A stretch of DNA of 64,000 nucleotides from Glycomyces arizonensis DSM 44726. Lineage in GTDB: Bacteria; Actinomycetota; Actinomycetes; Mycobacteriales; Micromonosporaceae. The stretch is from NCBI RefSeq assembly GCF_000482705.1, contig NZ_AXWO01000003.1, positions 248,001-312,000 on the forward strand, read 5' to 3'. Shown one piece after another: positions 25,611-34,666 of the stretch. The notes below the pieces were generated by a model. The model was not told where the DNA came from. It was given only the letters and a program-made list of their open reading frames with translations, and made no database searches. The position numbers and the translations under genes are program-made. Within the stretch, counting starts at the first letter, position 1. Each line of letters starts with the position of its first letter.

Positions 25611-28121
25611 ATGAAGCCCCCGAAACGACCCCGAACGATGGCCGCAGTGGCCGTGGCGGCCGCGGCGACCGTCGTGGCCACGTCCCTCACCGCGAGCGGA
25701 GCCGCGGCCCACGGCCATCATCACGATCACGACGTCGACGCCGAGATCGAGGTCGACCTCGACGATGCGACCGCCATCTCGGACCGCCTCTACGGACTGT
25801 TCTACGAGGACATCAACCACGCCGCCGACGGCGGCCTCTACGCCGAGCTCGTCCAGAACCGCTCGTTCGAGTTCAGCCCCGCCGACAACGGCTCGTACCA
25901 CGCGCTGACCGCCTGGACCGTCGAAGGCGATGCCGTTGTTACCGATAACGATTCGCTCAACGAGAACAACGTCAACCACCTCAGCGCCGCGGCCGGATCC
26001 ACGATCGTCAACGCCGGGTACAACTCCGGCATGAACCTCCAGGCCGGTGCCGCCTACGACTTCAGCGTCTGGGCCAAGACCGGTTCCGGCGCCGAACTCA
26101 CCGTGCAGCTCCTCGACGCCACCGGCACGGCCGCCAGTGAACCGGCGACCGTCACCGCTCCCGCGGGCGAATGGACGAAGCTGGAGGCCACGCTCGGCGC
26201 CACCGCGTCCACCATCGACGGACGCCTGTCGGTGAGCACCGACGCCGAGGTCGCCCTCGACATGGTCTCGCTGTTCCCCGAGGAGACCTTCATGGACCGC
26301 GAGAACGGCCTGCGGCCCGATCTCGCCCAGCTCATCGCCGAACTAGAACCGTCCTTTCTGCGCTTTCCGGGCGGCTGCCTGGTGAACACCGGTTCGTTCG
26401 ATCCGGACAGCCGCCAGCGGTTCTACAACTGGAAGGACACCGTCGGCCCGGTCGAAGAGCGCAAGGCCAACTTCAACACCTGGGGCTACAACCAGACCTA
26501 CGGCCTGGGCTACTACGAGTACTTCCAGTTCGCCGAGGACATCGGCGCCGAAGCCCTTCCGGTGGTGCAGGCGGGGGTGACCGGCTGCGGCTGGAACGAG
26601 GTCGCCACGCCCGAACAGGTCGACCAGCTGGTGCAGGACGCGCTCGACCTGATCGAGTTCGCCAACGGCGGCGCCGACACCGAGTGGGGCTCCCTCCGCG
26701 CCCAGATGGGCCACCCCGAGCCGTTCGGCCTGGAGTACATCGCCGTGGGCAACGAGGAGCCGAACGCCGACGGGTACGCCGCGAACTACCCCGAGTTCGA
26801 CGCGGCGATCCGCGAGGCCTACCCGGAGATGCAGGTCATCGCCAACTCCGGCCCCGACGACCAGGGCACGGTCTTCGACCGCGGCTGGGAGCTCGCCCGC
26901 GAGTACGACGCGGACCTGGTCGACGAGCACTACTACAACTCGCCGGAGTGGTTCTTCTCCAACAACGACCGCTACGACTCCTACGACCGCCAGGGCCCGC
27001 ACGTGTTCCTCGGCGAGTACGCCTCCCGGTCCAACACGTGGTGGAGCGCGCTGTCGGAGGCCTCGTACCTGACCGGCATCGAGCGCAACGGCGACGTGGT
27101 CGACCTGGCCTCGTACGCGCCGCTGCTGTCCAACATCGACTATGTGGACTGGGCGCCGGACATGATCTGGTTCGACAACCACCAGGCCGTGAAGTCGGCG
27201 AGCTACGAGATCCAGAAGCTGTTCAGCACCAACGCCGGTGACGAGGTCTTCGCCTCCGAATTGGAGGCCGACCCGATCGAGCAGCCCGACATCGCCGGAG
27301 GCATCGGCCTGGCCACGTGGAACACCGCCGCGACCTACGACGACGTGAAGGTCACCGCCGCCGACGGCTCGGTCCTGTTCGAGGACGACTTCGCCGATGG
27401 CGCCGGAGCCTGGACGCCCTCGGGGCCGGGAGGCACGCCCACCGGCACATGGGAAGTGGTCGACGGCGCCTACCAGCAGACCGCGATCGTCACCGACGCC
27501 CGCTCGGTGGCGGGCGAGGCCGACTGGTCGAACTACACCATGGAGGTCCAGGCCACCAAGACCGCCGGTGACGAGGGCTTCCTCATCATGTTCGGCGTCG
27601 AAGGGTCCGACGACTACTACTGGTGGAACCTCGGCGGCTGGGGCAACACCACCTCGGCGTTGGAGAAGTCCAGCGGCGGCGGCAAGTCCACGCTGGTCAA
27701 CCACGACACCGTGATCGAGACCGGCCGCACCTACGACCTCCGCCTGGAGGTCCGCGGGCGCACCATCACCGGCTTCGTCGACGGCGAGCAGGTGTTCAGC
27801 GTCGTGGACGAGCAGCAGATCGAGCCGCTGTACCAGGTCGTCACGCGCGACGAGGAGACCGGCGCGGTCACGATCAAGGTCGTGAACGCCCAGGACCACC
27901 CGATGACGACCGAGATCGAGCTGGAGGGCCAGAAGCTCAAGAAGAACGGCTCGGTCACGACGATCGCGTGCGACCCGGGCTGCGACAACATCCTCGGCGA
28001 GGAGCCGGTGGTCTACCCGGTGACCGACGAGAAGGTCCATCACCTGGGCAACGAGTTCACCTACGAGTTCGAGCCCTACTCGGTGACCTTCATAGAACTG
28101 GAGCCGCGCGGCAGGCACTGA
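25611..28121 (+). CDS. Secreted GH51 alpha-L-arabinofuranosidase with lectin-like insert
   Basis: Secreted glycosidase of 836 residues that should release arabinose from arabinoxylan or arabinan. A signal peptide covers about residues 1-33, followed by a His-rich stretch (HGHHHDHDVD). A beta-sandwich carbohydrate-binding segment appears at about 85-220. The GH51 barrel has acid/base Glu382 in VGNEEPN and nucleophile Glu469 in VFLGEYAS. A concanavalin-like domain (about 560-735, starting GGIGLATWNTAATYDDVKV) sits between the barrel and the final beta domain. ATG 25611 has a GGAGG site; an upstream ATG at 25575 lies inside the operator. It is divergent from the ADP-ribosylglycohydrolase gene and ends in a clear hairpin. 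Confidence 0.93.
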   Translation: MKPPKRPRTMAAVAVAAAATVVATSLTASGAAAHGHHHDHDVDAEIEVDLDDATAISDRLYGLFYEDINHAADGGLYAELVQNRSFEFSPADNGSYHALTAWTVEGDAVVTDNDSLNENNVNHLSAAAGSTIVNAGYNSGMNLQAGAAYDFSVWAKTGSGAELTVQLLDATGTAASEPATVTAPAGEWTKLEATLGATASTIDGRLSVSTDAEVALDMVSLFPEETFMDRENGLRPDLAQLIAELEPSFLRFPGGCLVNTGSFDPDSRQRFYNWKDTVGPVEERKANFNTWGYNQTYGLGYYEYFQFAEDIGAEALPVVQAGVTGCGWNEVATPEQVDQLVQDALDLIEFANGGADTEWGSLRAQMGHPEPFGLEYIAVGNEEPNADGYAANYPEFDAAIREAYPEMQVIANSGPDDQGTVFDRGWELAREYDADLVDEHYYNSPEWFFSNNDRYDSYDRQGPHVFLGEYASRSNTWWSALSEASYLTGIERNGDVVDLASYAPLLSNIDYVDWAPDMIWFDNHQAVKSASYEIQKLFSTNAGDEVFASELEADPIEQPDIAGGIGLATWNTAATYDDVKVTAADGSVLFEDDFADGAGAWTPSGPGGTPTGTWEVVDGAYQQTAIVTDARSVAGEADWSNYTMEVQATKTAGDEGFLIMFGVEGSDDYYWWNLGGWGNTTSALEKSSGGGKSTLVNHDTVIETGRTYDLRLEVRGRTITGFVDGEQVFSVVDEQQIEPLYQVVTRDEETGAVTIKVVNAQDHPMTTEIELEGQKLKKNGSVTTIACDPGCDNILGEEPVVYPVTDEKVHHLGNEFTYEFEPYSVTFIELEPRGRH

Positions 28122-28130
28122 CCGAACGCC

Positions 28131-28168
28131 GAAGCGCGGCCCGGCCTTTCTCGGACGGGCCGCGCTTC
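28131..28168. terminator. Terminator after the arabinofuranosidase
   Basis: Perfect 13-nt arms GAAGCGCGGCCCG (28131-28143) and its complement (28156-28168) with a 12-nt loop. It lies between convergent genes and touches the stop of vapC. Confidence 0.75.
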
Positions 28169-28571
28169 ATCGCCTGATGTCGCGCTGGCGAAGCTCCGTT
28201 AGTACGGAAGCGACAGCCTTGAAGTCGTTGTCGACATGCAGCAGTGTCAGATCGTTGAGCACCGCGGTCGCGCACAGGAGCAGGTCGACGACCCCGGCGC
28301 TCCGGTGCTGGCCCATCTGAGTGAGCTTGTACTGCGCCGTTTCGATCCAGGCCCACGCCTTTTTCGGAACCGGCACATAGGCGTAGGCCAGATCGAGGTC
28401 CTCGGCCAGTTCATCCCTGTGCCGAGGACTCTGAGCGGAGAAGAGGAATTCGACCCGTGTGGCGTCGGATATGCCGACCGACTTGGCGCTGATCTCTTGT
28501 TCCCAGACCTCTCGTGTGCCGGGATTTCTGAGTAGGTGCCAGATGGCCGAAGTATCGATAAGGAAGGTCAT
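28167..28571 (-). CDS. vapC: PIN-domain toxin, VapC type
   Basis: Predicted ribonuclease toxin of 134 residues. The four acidic PIN residues are visible: Asp6 in LIDTSAIW, Glu41 in RVEFLFS, Asp96 in GVVDLLLC and Asp114/116 in HVDNDF. VapC enzymes cut RNA and are blocked by the paired antitoxin. It starts 8 nt after the antitoxin gene on the same strand, the normal antitoxin-toxin order. The pair lies at the edge between the accessory stretch and ctaA. All catalytic positions are intact, so the toxin may be active. Confidence 0.92.
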   Translation of the reverse strand: MTFLIDTSAIWHLLRNPGTREVWEQEISAKSVGISDATRVEFLFSAQSPRHRDELAEDLDLAYAYVPVPKKAWAWIETAQYKLTQMGQHRSAGVVDLLLCATAVLNDLTLLHVDNDFKAVASVLTELRQRDIRR

Positions 28572-28579
28572 CGCGCCGG

Positions 28580-28831
28580 TTACGCCGCCTGCTCTGCCTG
28601 ATCGAACGCCGCCTTGCGCGCCTCTTTTGCTGCCATGTGCGCGTTGGCGGCGGCGTCGAACTCTCCTCGCTCTCCACGCTCGGCCAGCCGCCGCAGCGCC
28701 TGGAGCCGCTTGGTCCTCGCCGTGTACTCCTCCAGTGCCCGGTTCACCGTTTCTTTCTTCGTCTTAGCGCCCATGAGATCCATGGCCTCTGCCAGGGCAT
28801 CGTCGTTGATGTCAATCTGCGTAAGAGACAT
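28580..28831 (-). CDS. vapB: VapB-type antitoxin
   Basis: Small protein of 83 residues with a ribbon-helix-helix N-terminus (SLTQIDINDDALAEAMDLMG then KKETVNRALEEY) that should bind DNA as a dimer, and an acidic/Ala-rich C-terminal tail for toxin binding. This is the DUF2191/VapB type. ATG 28831 has GAGG 5 nt upstream; an alternative ATG two codons earlier is less well placed. The upstream region is AT-rich with TGTACAT and ATGTATA motifs that could be its own operator. Confidence 0.9.
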   Translation of the reverse strand: MSLTQIDINDDALAEAMDLMGAKTKKETVNRALEEYTARTKRLQALRRLAERGERGEFDAAANAHMAAKEARKAAFDQAEQAA

Positions 28832-28890
28832 ACACACCTCACGTTAATGTACATGGAATTTATACATCATCATGATAACACAGGATAGTG
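28832..28890 (-). promoter_or_regulatory. AT-rich vapBC promoter region
   Basis: This short stretch is one of the most AT-rich parts of the window and contains ATGTATAAATT and ATGTACAT on the minus strand. It fits a self-regulated toxin-antitoxin promoter. The exact -35/-10 boxes are not certain. Confidence 0.4.
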
Positions 28891-28938
28891 AGTCGATGCG
28901 AATGAGATAGCGCTGCGCGCCAAGAGGTCTCGGAGCCG

Positions 28939-29934
28939 TCAGTTCGTTGCGGCGATTTCGGGCTCGGCGGTTGCCGGTTCGGGGGCGTCCGTTTCGTCTG
29001 TCGCCTCGTCGCCCACCACGATCAGGTGCGGCGCCGTCTCCAGCGGGGTGCGCTTGCGCAACGTGAACGGCACCGACAGCGCGCTGACCCACAGCAGCGA
29101 CGCGCCCAGCATGTGCAGGCCGACGATCAGCTCGGGCAATCCCAGGTAGTACTGCATGTACCCGATCGCGCCCTGGAGCAGCTCCACGCCCAGCAGCACG
29201 TACGCCGCCCGCTTCGCGCGCTCGGGCGCGCCCACCGCGTGCACCGCCGCGACCATCGCCACGCTCAGGCCGATCAGCAGCCACACTCCGTCGGCGTGCA
29301 GCTGCGCCGCGAACTCGGGGTCCAGCCCGTTGCGCGGCGAGTCCGGGTCGCCCGCGTGCGGGCCCGAGCCGGTGACCATCACGCCCAGCACGATGACCGC
29401 GAACGCCACCGCCGCCACCGCCTTGGCGAGCGTCCCCACCGCGCCCGGCACCAGCGGCACCGTCGGCCCGTCCGGCTCGCCCGAGCGGAAGTACAGCGCC
29501 GTGGTGAACACCAGGATCACGATCGACGCCAGGAAGTGCAGGCCCACCACCCACGGGTTCAAATCGCTCCACACCGTGATGCCGCCGATCACCGCCTGCG
29601 CGGGCACGAAGCACAGCACGCCGAGCGAGAGCTTCACCAGCGAGGACCGGCGCGGCGTCCGCATCCACGCCGCCAGGAGCGCCCCCACCGCCAACACGAC
29701 CAGCACCCACGTCAGCATGCGGTTGCCGAACTCGATCGCGCCGTGGATGCCCATCGCCTGGGTCGCCACCAAGGAGTCCTCGGTGCACTTGGGCCACTGC
29801 GCGCAGCCCAGTCCCGAGTCGGTCAGGCGCACCGCGCCTCCCGTGACGACGATGCCGACGTTCGCGATCAGGCTCGCCAGCGCCCACCGCCGCACGGCGC
29901 GCGGCTGTCCGAACCACCTCTGCAACAGCTTCAC
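28939..29934 (-). CDS. ctaA: Heme A synthase (COX15/CtaA)
   Basis: Membrane enzyme of 331 residues that oxidises heme O to heme A for cytochrome c oxidase. Eight hydrophobic helices alternate with the conserved His positions IHGAIEFGNRML, LHFLASIVI, LHADGVWLLIG and LHMLGASLLW. The Cys pair in GLGCAQWPKC near residues 44-50 matches the extracytoplasmic loop cysteines of the family. A Glu/Ala-rich tail of about 30 residues follows the last helix. The GTG start at 29934 has a -10 box TACATT 7 nt upstream and no Shine-Dalgarno. It is divergent from the suf operon, as in many actinobacteria, but far from ctaB. Confidence 0.96.
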   Translation of the reverse strand: MKLLQRWFGQPRAVRRWALASLIANVGIVVTGGAVRLTDSGLGCAQWPKCTEDSLVATQAMGIHGAIEFGNRMLTWVLVVLAVGALLAAWMRTPRRSSLVKLSLGVLCFVPAQAVIGGITVWSDLNPWVVGLHFLASIVILVFTTALYFRSGEPDGPTVPLVPGAVGTLAKAVAAVAFAVIVLGVMVTGSGPHAGDPDSPRNGLDPEFAAQLHADGVWLLIGLSVAMVAAVHAVGAPERAKRAAYVLLGVELLQGAIGYMQYYLGLPELIVGLHMLGASLLWVSALSVPFTLRKRTPLETAPHLIVVGDEATDETDAPEPATAEPEIAATN

Positions 29935-29941
29935 AGCGCCG

Positions 29942-29947
29942 AATGTA
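29942..29947 (-). promoter_or_regulatory. -10 box next to ctaA start
   Basis: On the minus strand TACATT, 7 nt, then GTG 29934. Likely leaderless. Confidence 0.5.
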
Positions 29948-30013
29948 ACCGGGACGCCGGACGCGGCCGCCGCCCCGGTGCCCGGATGTGGGCTGCGGCC
30001 GCCTTTTCCGAGC

Positions 30014-30032
30014 TGAGGTTAGGCAATCCTGC
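30014..30032. promoter_or_regulatory. Possible iron box (IdeR/DmdR type)
   Basis: TGAGGTTAGGCAATCCTGC matches the 19-bp actinobacterial iron-box consensus TTAGGTTAGGCTAACCTAA at 14 positions by my count. It lies between the divergent ctaA and sufR promoters, about 27 bp upstream of the sufR -35 box. Iron-dependent control of Fe-S and heme genes would make sense, but binding is inferred. Confidence 0.45.
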
Positions 30033-30058
30033 GTGCCAGATTTCACGATCGGGCCCTG

Positions 30059-30087
30059 TCGACACCGCGAAGCGAATTAAGTAACAT
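30059..30087 (+). promoter_or_regulatory. sufR operon promoter
   Basis: -35 TCGACA (30059-30064), 17-nt spacer, -10 TAACAT (30082-30087), then 7 nt to GTG 30095. Probably a leaderless transcript for the whole suf operon. Confidence 0.6.
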
Positions 30088-30094
30088 TTTCCTT

Positions 30095-30877
30095 GTGGAA
30101 ATGGTGACGAGGGTCGGCGGCAGCCACTCGACCGACGGGGAGACCCGCCGCCGAGTGTCGCAGCTGCTGCTCGAAAGCGGCCACGCCACGGTCGCCGAGC
30201 TCGCCCGCGCCCTCGGCATCACCGCCACCGCCACCCGCCGCCATCTCGACGTCATGGAGTCCGAGGGTCAGGTCGAGACGCGCGTCGTCAAGACCCCGCG
30301 GCGCGGCCGCCCGGCGAAGCAGTACCAGCTCACCTCCGCCGCCCGCGCCTCCTTCGGCCACACCTACGACGACCTCGCGATGGAGGCGCTCCGCTGGATC
30401 CGCCGCTTCGAAGGCGAGGACGCCATCGGCGCCTTCGCCGCCGAGCAGGTCACGCGCCTGGAGGCCCGGTGCACGGCCGCCCTCGGCGCGGCCGACGCCG
30501 ACGACCCGATGGCCAGGGCCCAGGCGCTCGCGGACGCCCTCTCGGGCGAGGGCTACGCCGCCACGGCGTCGGTCATCGCCTCGGGCGGGCAGCTGTGCCA
30601 GCACCACTGCCCGGTGGCCGGAGTGGCGGCGGAGTTTCCGCAGCTGTGCGAGGCGGAGACCCGCGTCATCAGCAAACTGCTGGGCGTCCACGTCCAGCGA
30701 CTGGCGACGATCGCCAACGGCGACGGCGTGTGCACCACGCACGTCCCGGCAAGGCACGGCGGCCGCGAAGCGGCCCCCGGTCACGGCGGCGCGGGCCCGG
30801 TGCCGCTGCCCGCCCCGCGGCGCACGAGCACGGAACGACCGGACCAATCCGAACGACAGGTCAAAGGTGAGGCTTGA
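30095..30877 (+). CDS. sufR: Fe-S sensing suf operon repressor SufR
   Basis: Winged-helix transcription regulator of 260 residues. The HTH lies at about residues 18-65 ([20 protein letters not shown]), followed by a basic wing. A cluster-binding set is visible: Cys168-x3-Cys172 with two His between (QLCQHHCP), Cys185 in FPQLCEAE and Cys213 in GDGVCTTHV. SufR binds a [4Fe-4S] cluster and represses suf when clusters are sufficient. GTG 30095 is set by the promoter 7 nt upstream. The gene heads the operon and its stop lies 1 nt before sufB ATG, so it is cotranscribed with its targets. Confidence 0.93.
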   Translation: MEMVTRVGGSHSTDGETRRRVSQLLLESGHATVAELARALGITATATRRHLDVMESEGQVETRVVKTPRRGRPAKQYQLTSAARASFGHTYDDLAMEALRWIRRFEGEDAIGAFAAEQVTRLEARCTAALGAADADDPMARAQALADALSGEGYAATASVIASGGQLCQHHCPVAGVAAEFPQLCEAETRVISKLLGVHVQRLATIANGDGVCTTHVPARHGGREAAPGHGGAGPVPLPAPRRTSTERPDQSERQVKGEA

Positions 30878-30878
30878 G

Positions 30879-32312
30879 ATGACCGACACGCAGAAGACCC
30901 CGCAATTGAGCCAGGAGGAGGCCCTCGCCTCCCTGGAGCGGTACGAGTACGGCTGGGCCGACTCGGACCTCGCCGGCGCGAACGCCAAACGCGGCCTGAC
31001 CGAGGAGGTCGTCCGCGACATCTCGGGGCGCAAGAACGAGCCCGAGTGGATGCTCCAGCGCCGCCTCAAAGGCCACAAGCTCTTCGAGCGCAAGCCCATG
31101 CCGAACTGGGGCGCCGACCTCTCCGGCATCGACTTCGACAACATCAAGTACTACGTCGAGGCCTCCGAGAAGCAGGCCGAGTCCTGGGAAGAACTGCCCG
31201 AGGACATCAAGAAGACCTACGACAAGCTGGGCATCCCCGAGGCCGAGCGCCAGCAGCTGGTCTCCGGCGTCGCCGCCCAGTACGAGTCGACCGTGCTCTA
31301 CCACTCCATCCGCGAGGACCTGGAGGAGCAGGGCGTCATCTTCATGGACACCGACACCGGCCTGCGGGAGCACCCCGAGCTGTTCGAGGAGTACTTCGGC
31401 TCGGTCATCCCCACCGGCGACAACAAGTTCGCGGCCCTGAACACGGCCGTGTGGTCCGGCGGGTCCTTCATCTACGTGCCCAAGGGCGTCCACGTCGAGA
31501 TCCCGCTCCAGGCCTACTTCCGGATCAACACCGAGAACATGGGCCAGTTCGAGCGCACGCTCATCATCGCCGACGAGGGCTCGTTCGTGCACTACATCGA
31601 GGGCTGCACCGCCCCGGTCTACTCCTCGGACTCGCTGCACTCGGCGGTCGTGGAGATCATCGTCAAGAAGGACGCCCGCGTCCGCTACACGACCATCCAG
31701 AACTGGTCGTCCAACGTCTACAACCTGGTCACCAAGCGCGCGATCGCCGAGCAGGGCGCCACCATGGAATGGGTCGACGGCAACCTCGGCTCCAAGGTCA
31801 CCATGAAGTACCCGGCCGTCATCCTCACCGGCGAGCACGCCAAGGGCGAGGTCCTGTCCGTGGCGATGGCCGGTGAGGGCCAGCACCAGGACACCGGCGC
31901 GAAGATGACCCACGCCGCGCCCCACACCTCCTCGACGATCGTCTCCAAGTCGATCTCCCGCGGCGGCGGGCGCACCTCTTACCGCGGCCTGGTCAAGGTC
32001 GACGACGGCTCGCACCACGCCAAGTCCACGGTCAAGTGCGACGCGCTCCTGGTCGACACGATCTCCCGCTCCGACACCTACCCGTACGTCGACATCCGCG
32101 AGGACGACGTCGACATGGGCCACGAGGCCACGGTCTCCAAGATCGGCGAGGACCAGATGTTCTACCTCATGAGCCGCGGCCTGACGGAGGACGAGGCCGC
32201 CGCCATGATCGTGCGCGGCTTCATCGAGCCGATCGCCAAGGAGCTGCCGATGGAGTACGCCCTGGAGCTCAACCGCCTCATCGAGCTGCAAATGGAAGGC
32301 GCGGTCGGTTAA
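30879..32312 (+). CDS. sufB: Fe-S cluster assembly protein SufB
   Basis: Scaffold subunit of the SufBC2D complex, 477 residues. It shows [20 protein letters not shown], the Cys-bearing [11 protein letters not shown] and [19 protein letters not shown] segments, all typical of SufB. ATG 30879 is preceded by AGGTGAGG; the earlier GTG 30867 lies within the ribosome site and adds 4 residues. The gene follows sufR directly and is followed by sufD. No intein insertion is seen, unlike in some mycobacterial SufB proteins. Confidence 0.97.
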   Translation: MTDTQKTPQLSQEEALASLERYEYGWADSDLAGANAKRGLTEEVVRDISGRKNEPEWMLQRRLKGHKLFERKPMPNWGADLSGIDFDNIKYYVEASEKQAESWEELPEDIKKTYDKLGIPEAERQQLVSGVAAQYESTVLYHSIREDLEEQGVIFMDTDTGLREHPELFEEYFGSVIPTGDNKFAALNTAVWSGGSFIYVPKGVHVEIPLQAYFRINTENMGQFERTLIIADEGSFVHYIEGCTAPVYSSDSLHSAVVEIIVKKDARVRYTTIQNWSSNVYNLVTKRAIAEQGATMEWVDGNLGSKVTMKYPAVILTGEHAKGEVLSVAMAGEGQHQDTGAKMTHAAPHTSSTIVSKSISRGGGRTSYRGLVKVDDGSHHAKSTVKCDALLVDTISRSDTYPYVDIREDDVDMGHEATVSKIGEDQMFYLMSRGLTEDEAAAMIVRGFIEPIAKELPMEYALELNRLIELQMEGAVG

Positions 32313-32345
32313 GCGGCCCGTACGGACAAGGAACCAAGAGATCTG

Positions 32346-33530
32346 ATGAGCATCGAAGTAGCATCGCGCCCGCACACTCACGGAGCGGGCGAGGCGCCGC
32401 CCAAGACGAAGTCGCAGCTGCTGCGCTCGTTCGACCCCGCCGACTTCCCGGCCCTCCACGGCCGCGAAGAGGACTGGCGGTTCACGCCGATCAAGCGCCT
32501 CGCCGGCCTCGACGACGCCGACACCGCCCGCGCGATCAAGCCCGTCGAGTACACCGCGCGCGAGCTGCCCGCCGGCGTCAAGACCGAGACGGTCGCCAAG
32601 GACGACCCGCGCCCCGGCTCGATCCTCACGCCCTTCGACCGGCCCAGCGCCGTCGCCTGGGCCGGGACCGGCCGCGCCCTCGTCGTCACCGTCGAACCCG
32701 AGGCCGAGATCGCCGAACCGGTCTGGATCGACGTGACCGGCGGCGGCCTCGACGGCGCCTCCTGGGCCCACACCTTCATCGACGTCGGCCACCACGCCGA
32801 CGTCACCTTGATCCTGCGCCACACCGGCCCCGCCCGCCTCGGCGACAACGTCGAGATCGCCGTCGGCGACGGCGCGCACCTGCGCCTGGTCGCCGTCGCC
32901 GAATGGGACCGCGAATCGGTCCAGGTCGAGCACCAGAAGGCCCGCCTCGGCACCGACGCGAAGCTCGACCACATCGCCGTCAGCCTCGGCGGCGACCTGG
33001 TCCGCCAGTTCCTGTCGGTCGACTACGCCGGGCGCGGTGGCTCTGTCGACGCCTACGGCCTGTACTTCGCCGACGCCGGGCAGCACATCGAGCACCGCCA
33101 GCTGGTCGACCACTCGGTGCCCGACTGCCGCTCGAACGTCAACTACCGCGGCGCCCTCCAAGGCGAGACCGCCCACACCGTCTGGGTCGGCGACGTCCTC
33201 ATCCAGGACGCCGCCACCGGCACCGACACCTACGAGATCAACCGGAACCTCGTGCTCTCCGACGGCGCCCGCGCCGACTCGGTGCCCAACCTCGAGATCG
33301 AGACCGGCGAGATCGTCGGCGCCGGGCACGCCTCGACCACCGGCCGCTTCGACGAGGAGCACCTGTTCTACCTCCAGTCGAGGGGCATCCCCGAGGACGA
33401 GGCCCGCCGCCTGGTCGTCAAGGGCTTCTTCAACGAGATCGTCCAGAAGATCCCGTCCGAGGACCTGCGCGAGGAGCTCACCGAGGCCGTCGTCGCCCGC
33501 CTCGATGCCGGAGGAGCCGTCGCCTCATGA
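32346..33530 (+). CDS. sufD: Fe-S cluster assembly protein SufD
   Basis: Protein of 394 residues, paralogous to SufB and the second scaffold subunit of SufBC2D. The C-terminal beta-helix region shows RQLVDHSVPDCRSNVNYRGA, DTYEINRNLVLSDGA and HLFYLQSRGIPEDEARRLVV, typical of SufD. The ATG at 32346 is preceded by AAGAGATCTG. The stop overlaps the Rieske gene start (ATGA), implying coupled translation. Confidence 0.96.
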   Translation: MSIEVASRPHTHGAGEAPPKTKSQLLRSFDPADFPALHGREEDWRFTPIKRLAGLDDADTARAIKPVEYTARELPAGVKTETVAKDDPRPGSILTPFDRPSAVAWAGTGRALVVTVEPEAEIAEPVWIDVTGGGLDGASWAHTFIDVGHHADVTLILRHTGPARLGDNVEIAVGDGAHLRLVAVAEWDRESVQVEHQKARLGTDAKLDHIAVSLGGDLVRQFLSVDYAGRGGSVDAYGLYFADAGQHIEHRQLVDHSVPDCRSNVNYRGALQGETAHTVWVGDVLIQDAATGTDTYEINRNLVLSDGARADSVPNLEIETGEIVGAGHASTTGRFDEEHLFYLQSRGIPEDEARRLVVKGFFNEIVQKIPSEDLREELTEAVVARLDAGGAVAS

Positions 33531-33862
33531 CCGACGCCGATTTCCTGCGCGTGTGCGCGCTCGACGACCTGCCGGAGTCGGAGGCCGTCGCCGCCGACAT
33601 CCACGGCACGTCGATCGTGCTCGTGCGCAAGGAGGAAGAGGTGTTCGCCCTCTACGACGAGTGCTCCCACGCCGCCGTGGCGCTCTCGGAGGGCGACGTC
33701 GAGGACTGCACGCTGGAGTGCTGGCTGCACGGGTCGATGTTCGACCTGCGCACCGGCAAGCCCACCGGGCCGCCCGCCACCACACCGGTGGCGAGCTACC
33801 CCGTCGAAGTCCGCGACGGCGACGTCTACCTCAGCCTGAAGCCCAAGACCACCGAAGCCTAA
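33527..33862 (+). CDS. Rieske [2Fe-2S] ferredoxin-like protein
   Basis: Small soluble protein of 111 residues with the Rieske ligands Cys46-x-His48 (ECSHAAV) and Cys65-x2-His68 (CWLHGSMF). It resembles bacterial biphenyl-dioxygenase-type ferredoxins that carry electrons. A gene of this type lies between sufD and sufC in many actinobacteria, so it probably serves Fe-S assembly, for example by supplying electrons, though its exact role is not established. It starts within the sufD stop. Confidence 0.93.
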   Translation: MTDADFLRVCALDDLPESEAVAADIHGTSIVLVRKEEEVFALYDECSHAAVALSEGDVEDCTLECWLHGSMFDLRTGKPTGPPATTPVASYPVEVRDGDVYLSLKPKTTEA

Positions 33863-33875
33863 GAGGAAGCCAGTA

Positions 33876-34637
<762 letters not shown>

Positions 34638-34666
34638 GCCATGCCTTGAAAGGAAGTAGGACCAAC

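Noticed and set aside
26343-28118. 591-codon minus-strand frame opposite the arabinofuranosidase
   Set aside because: Shadow frame of a gene with clear GH51 active-site motifs.
3985-28938. Prophage or integrative element
   Set aside because: No integrase, phage structural gene, tRNA attachment site or flanking repeats were seen; codon use and GC match the surroundings except the vapBC promoter.
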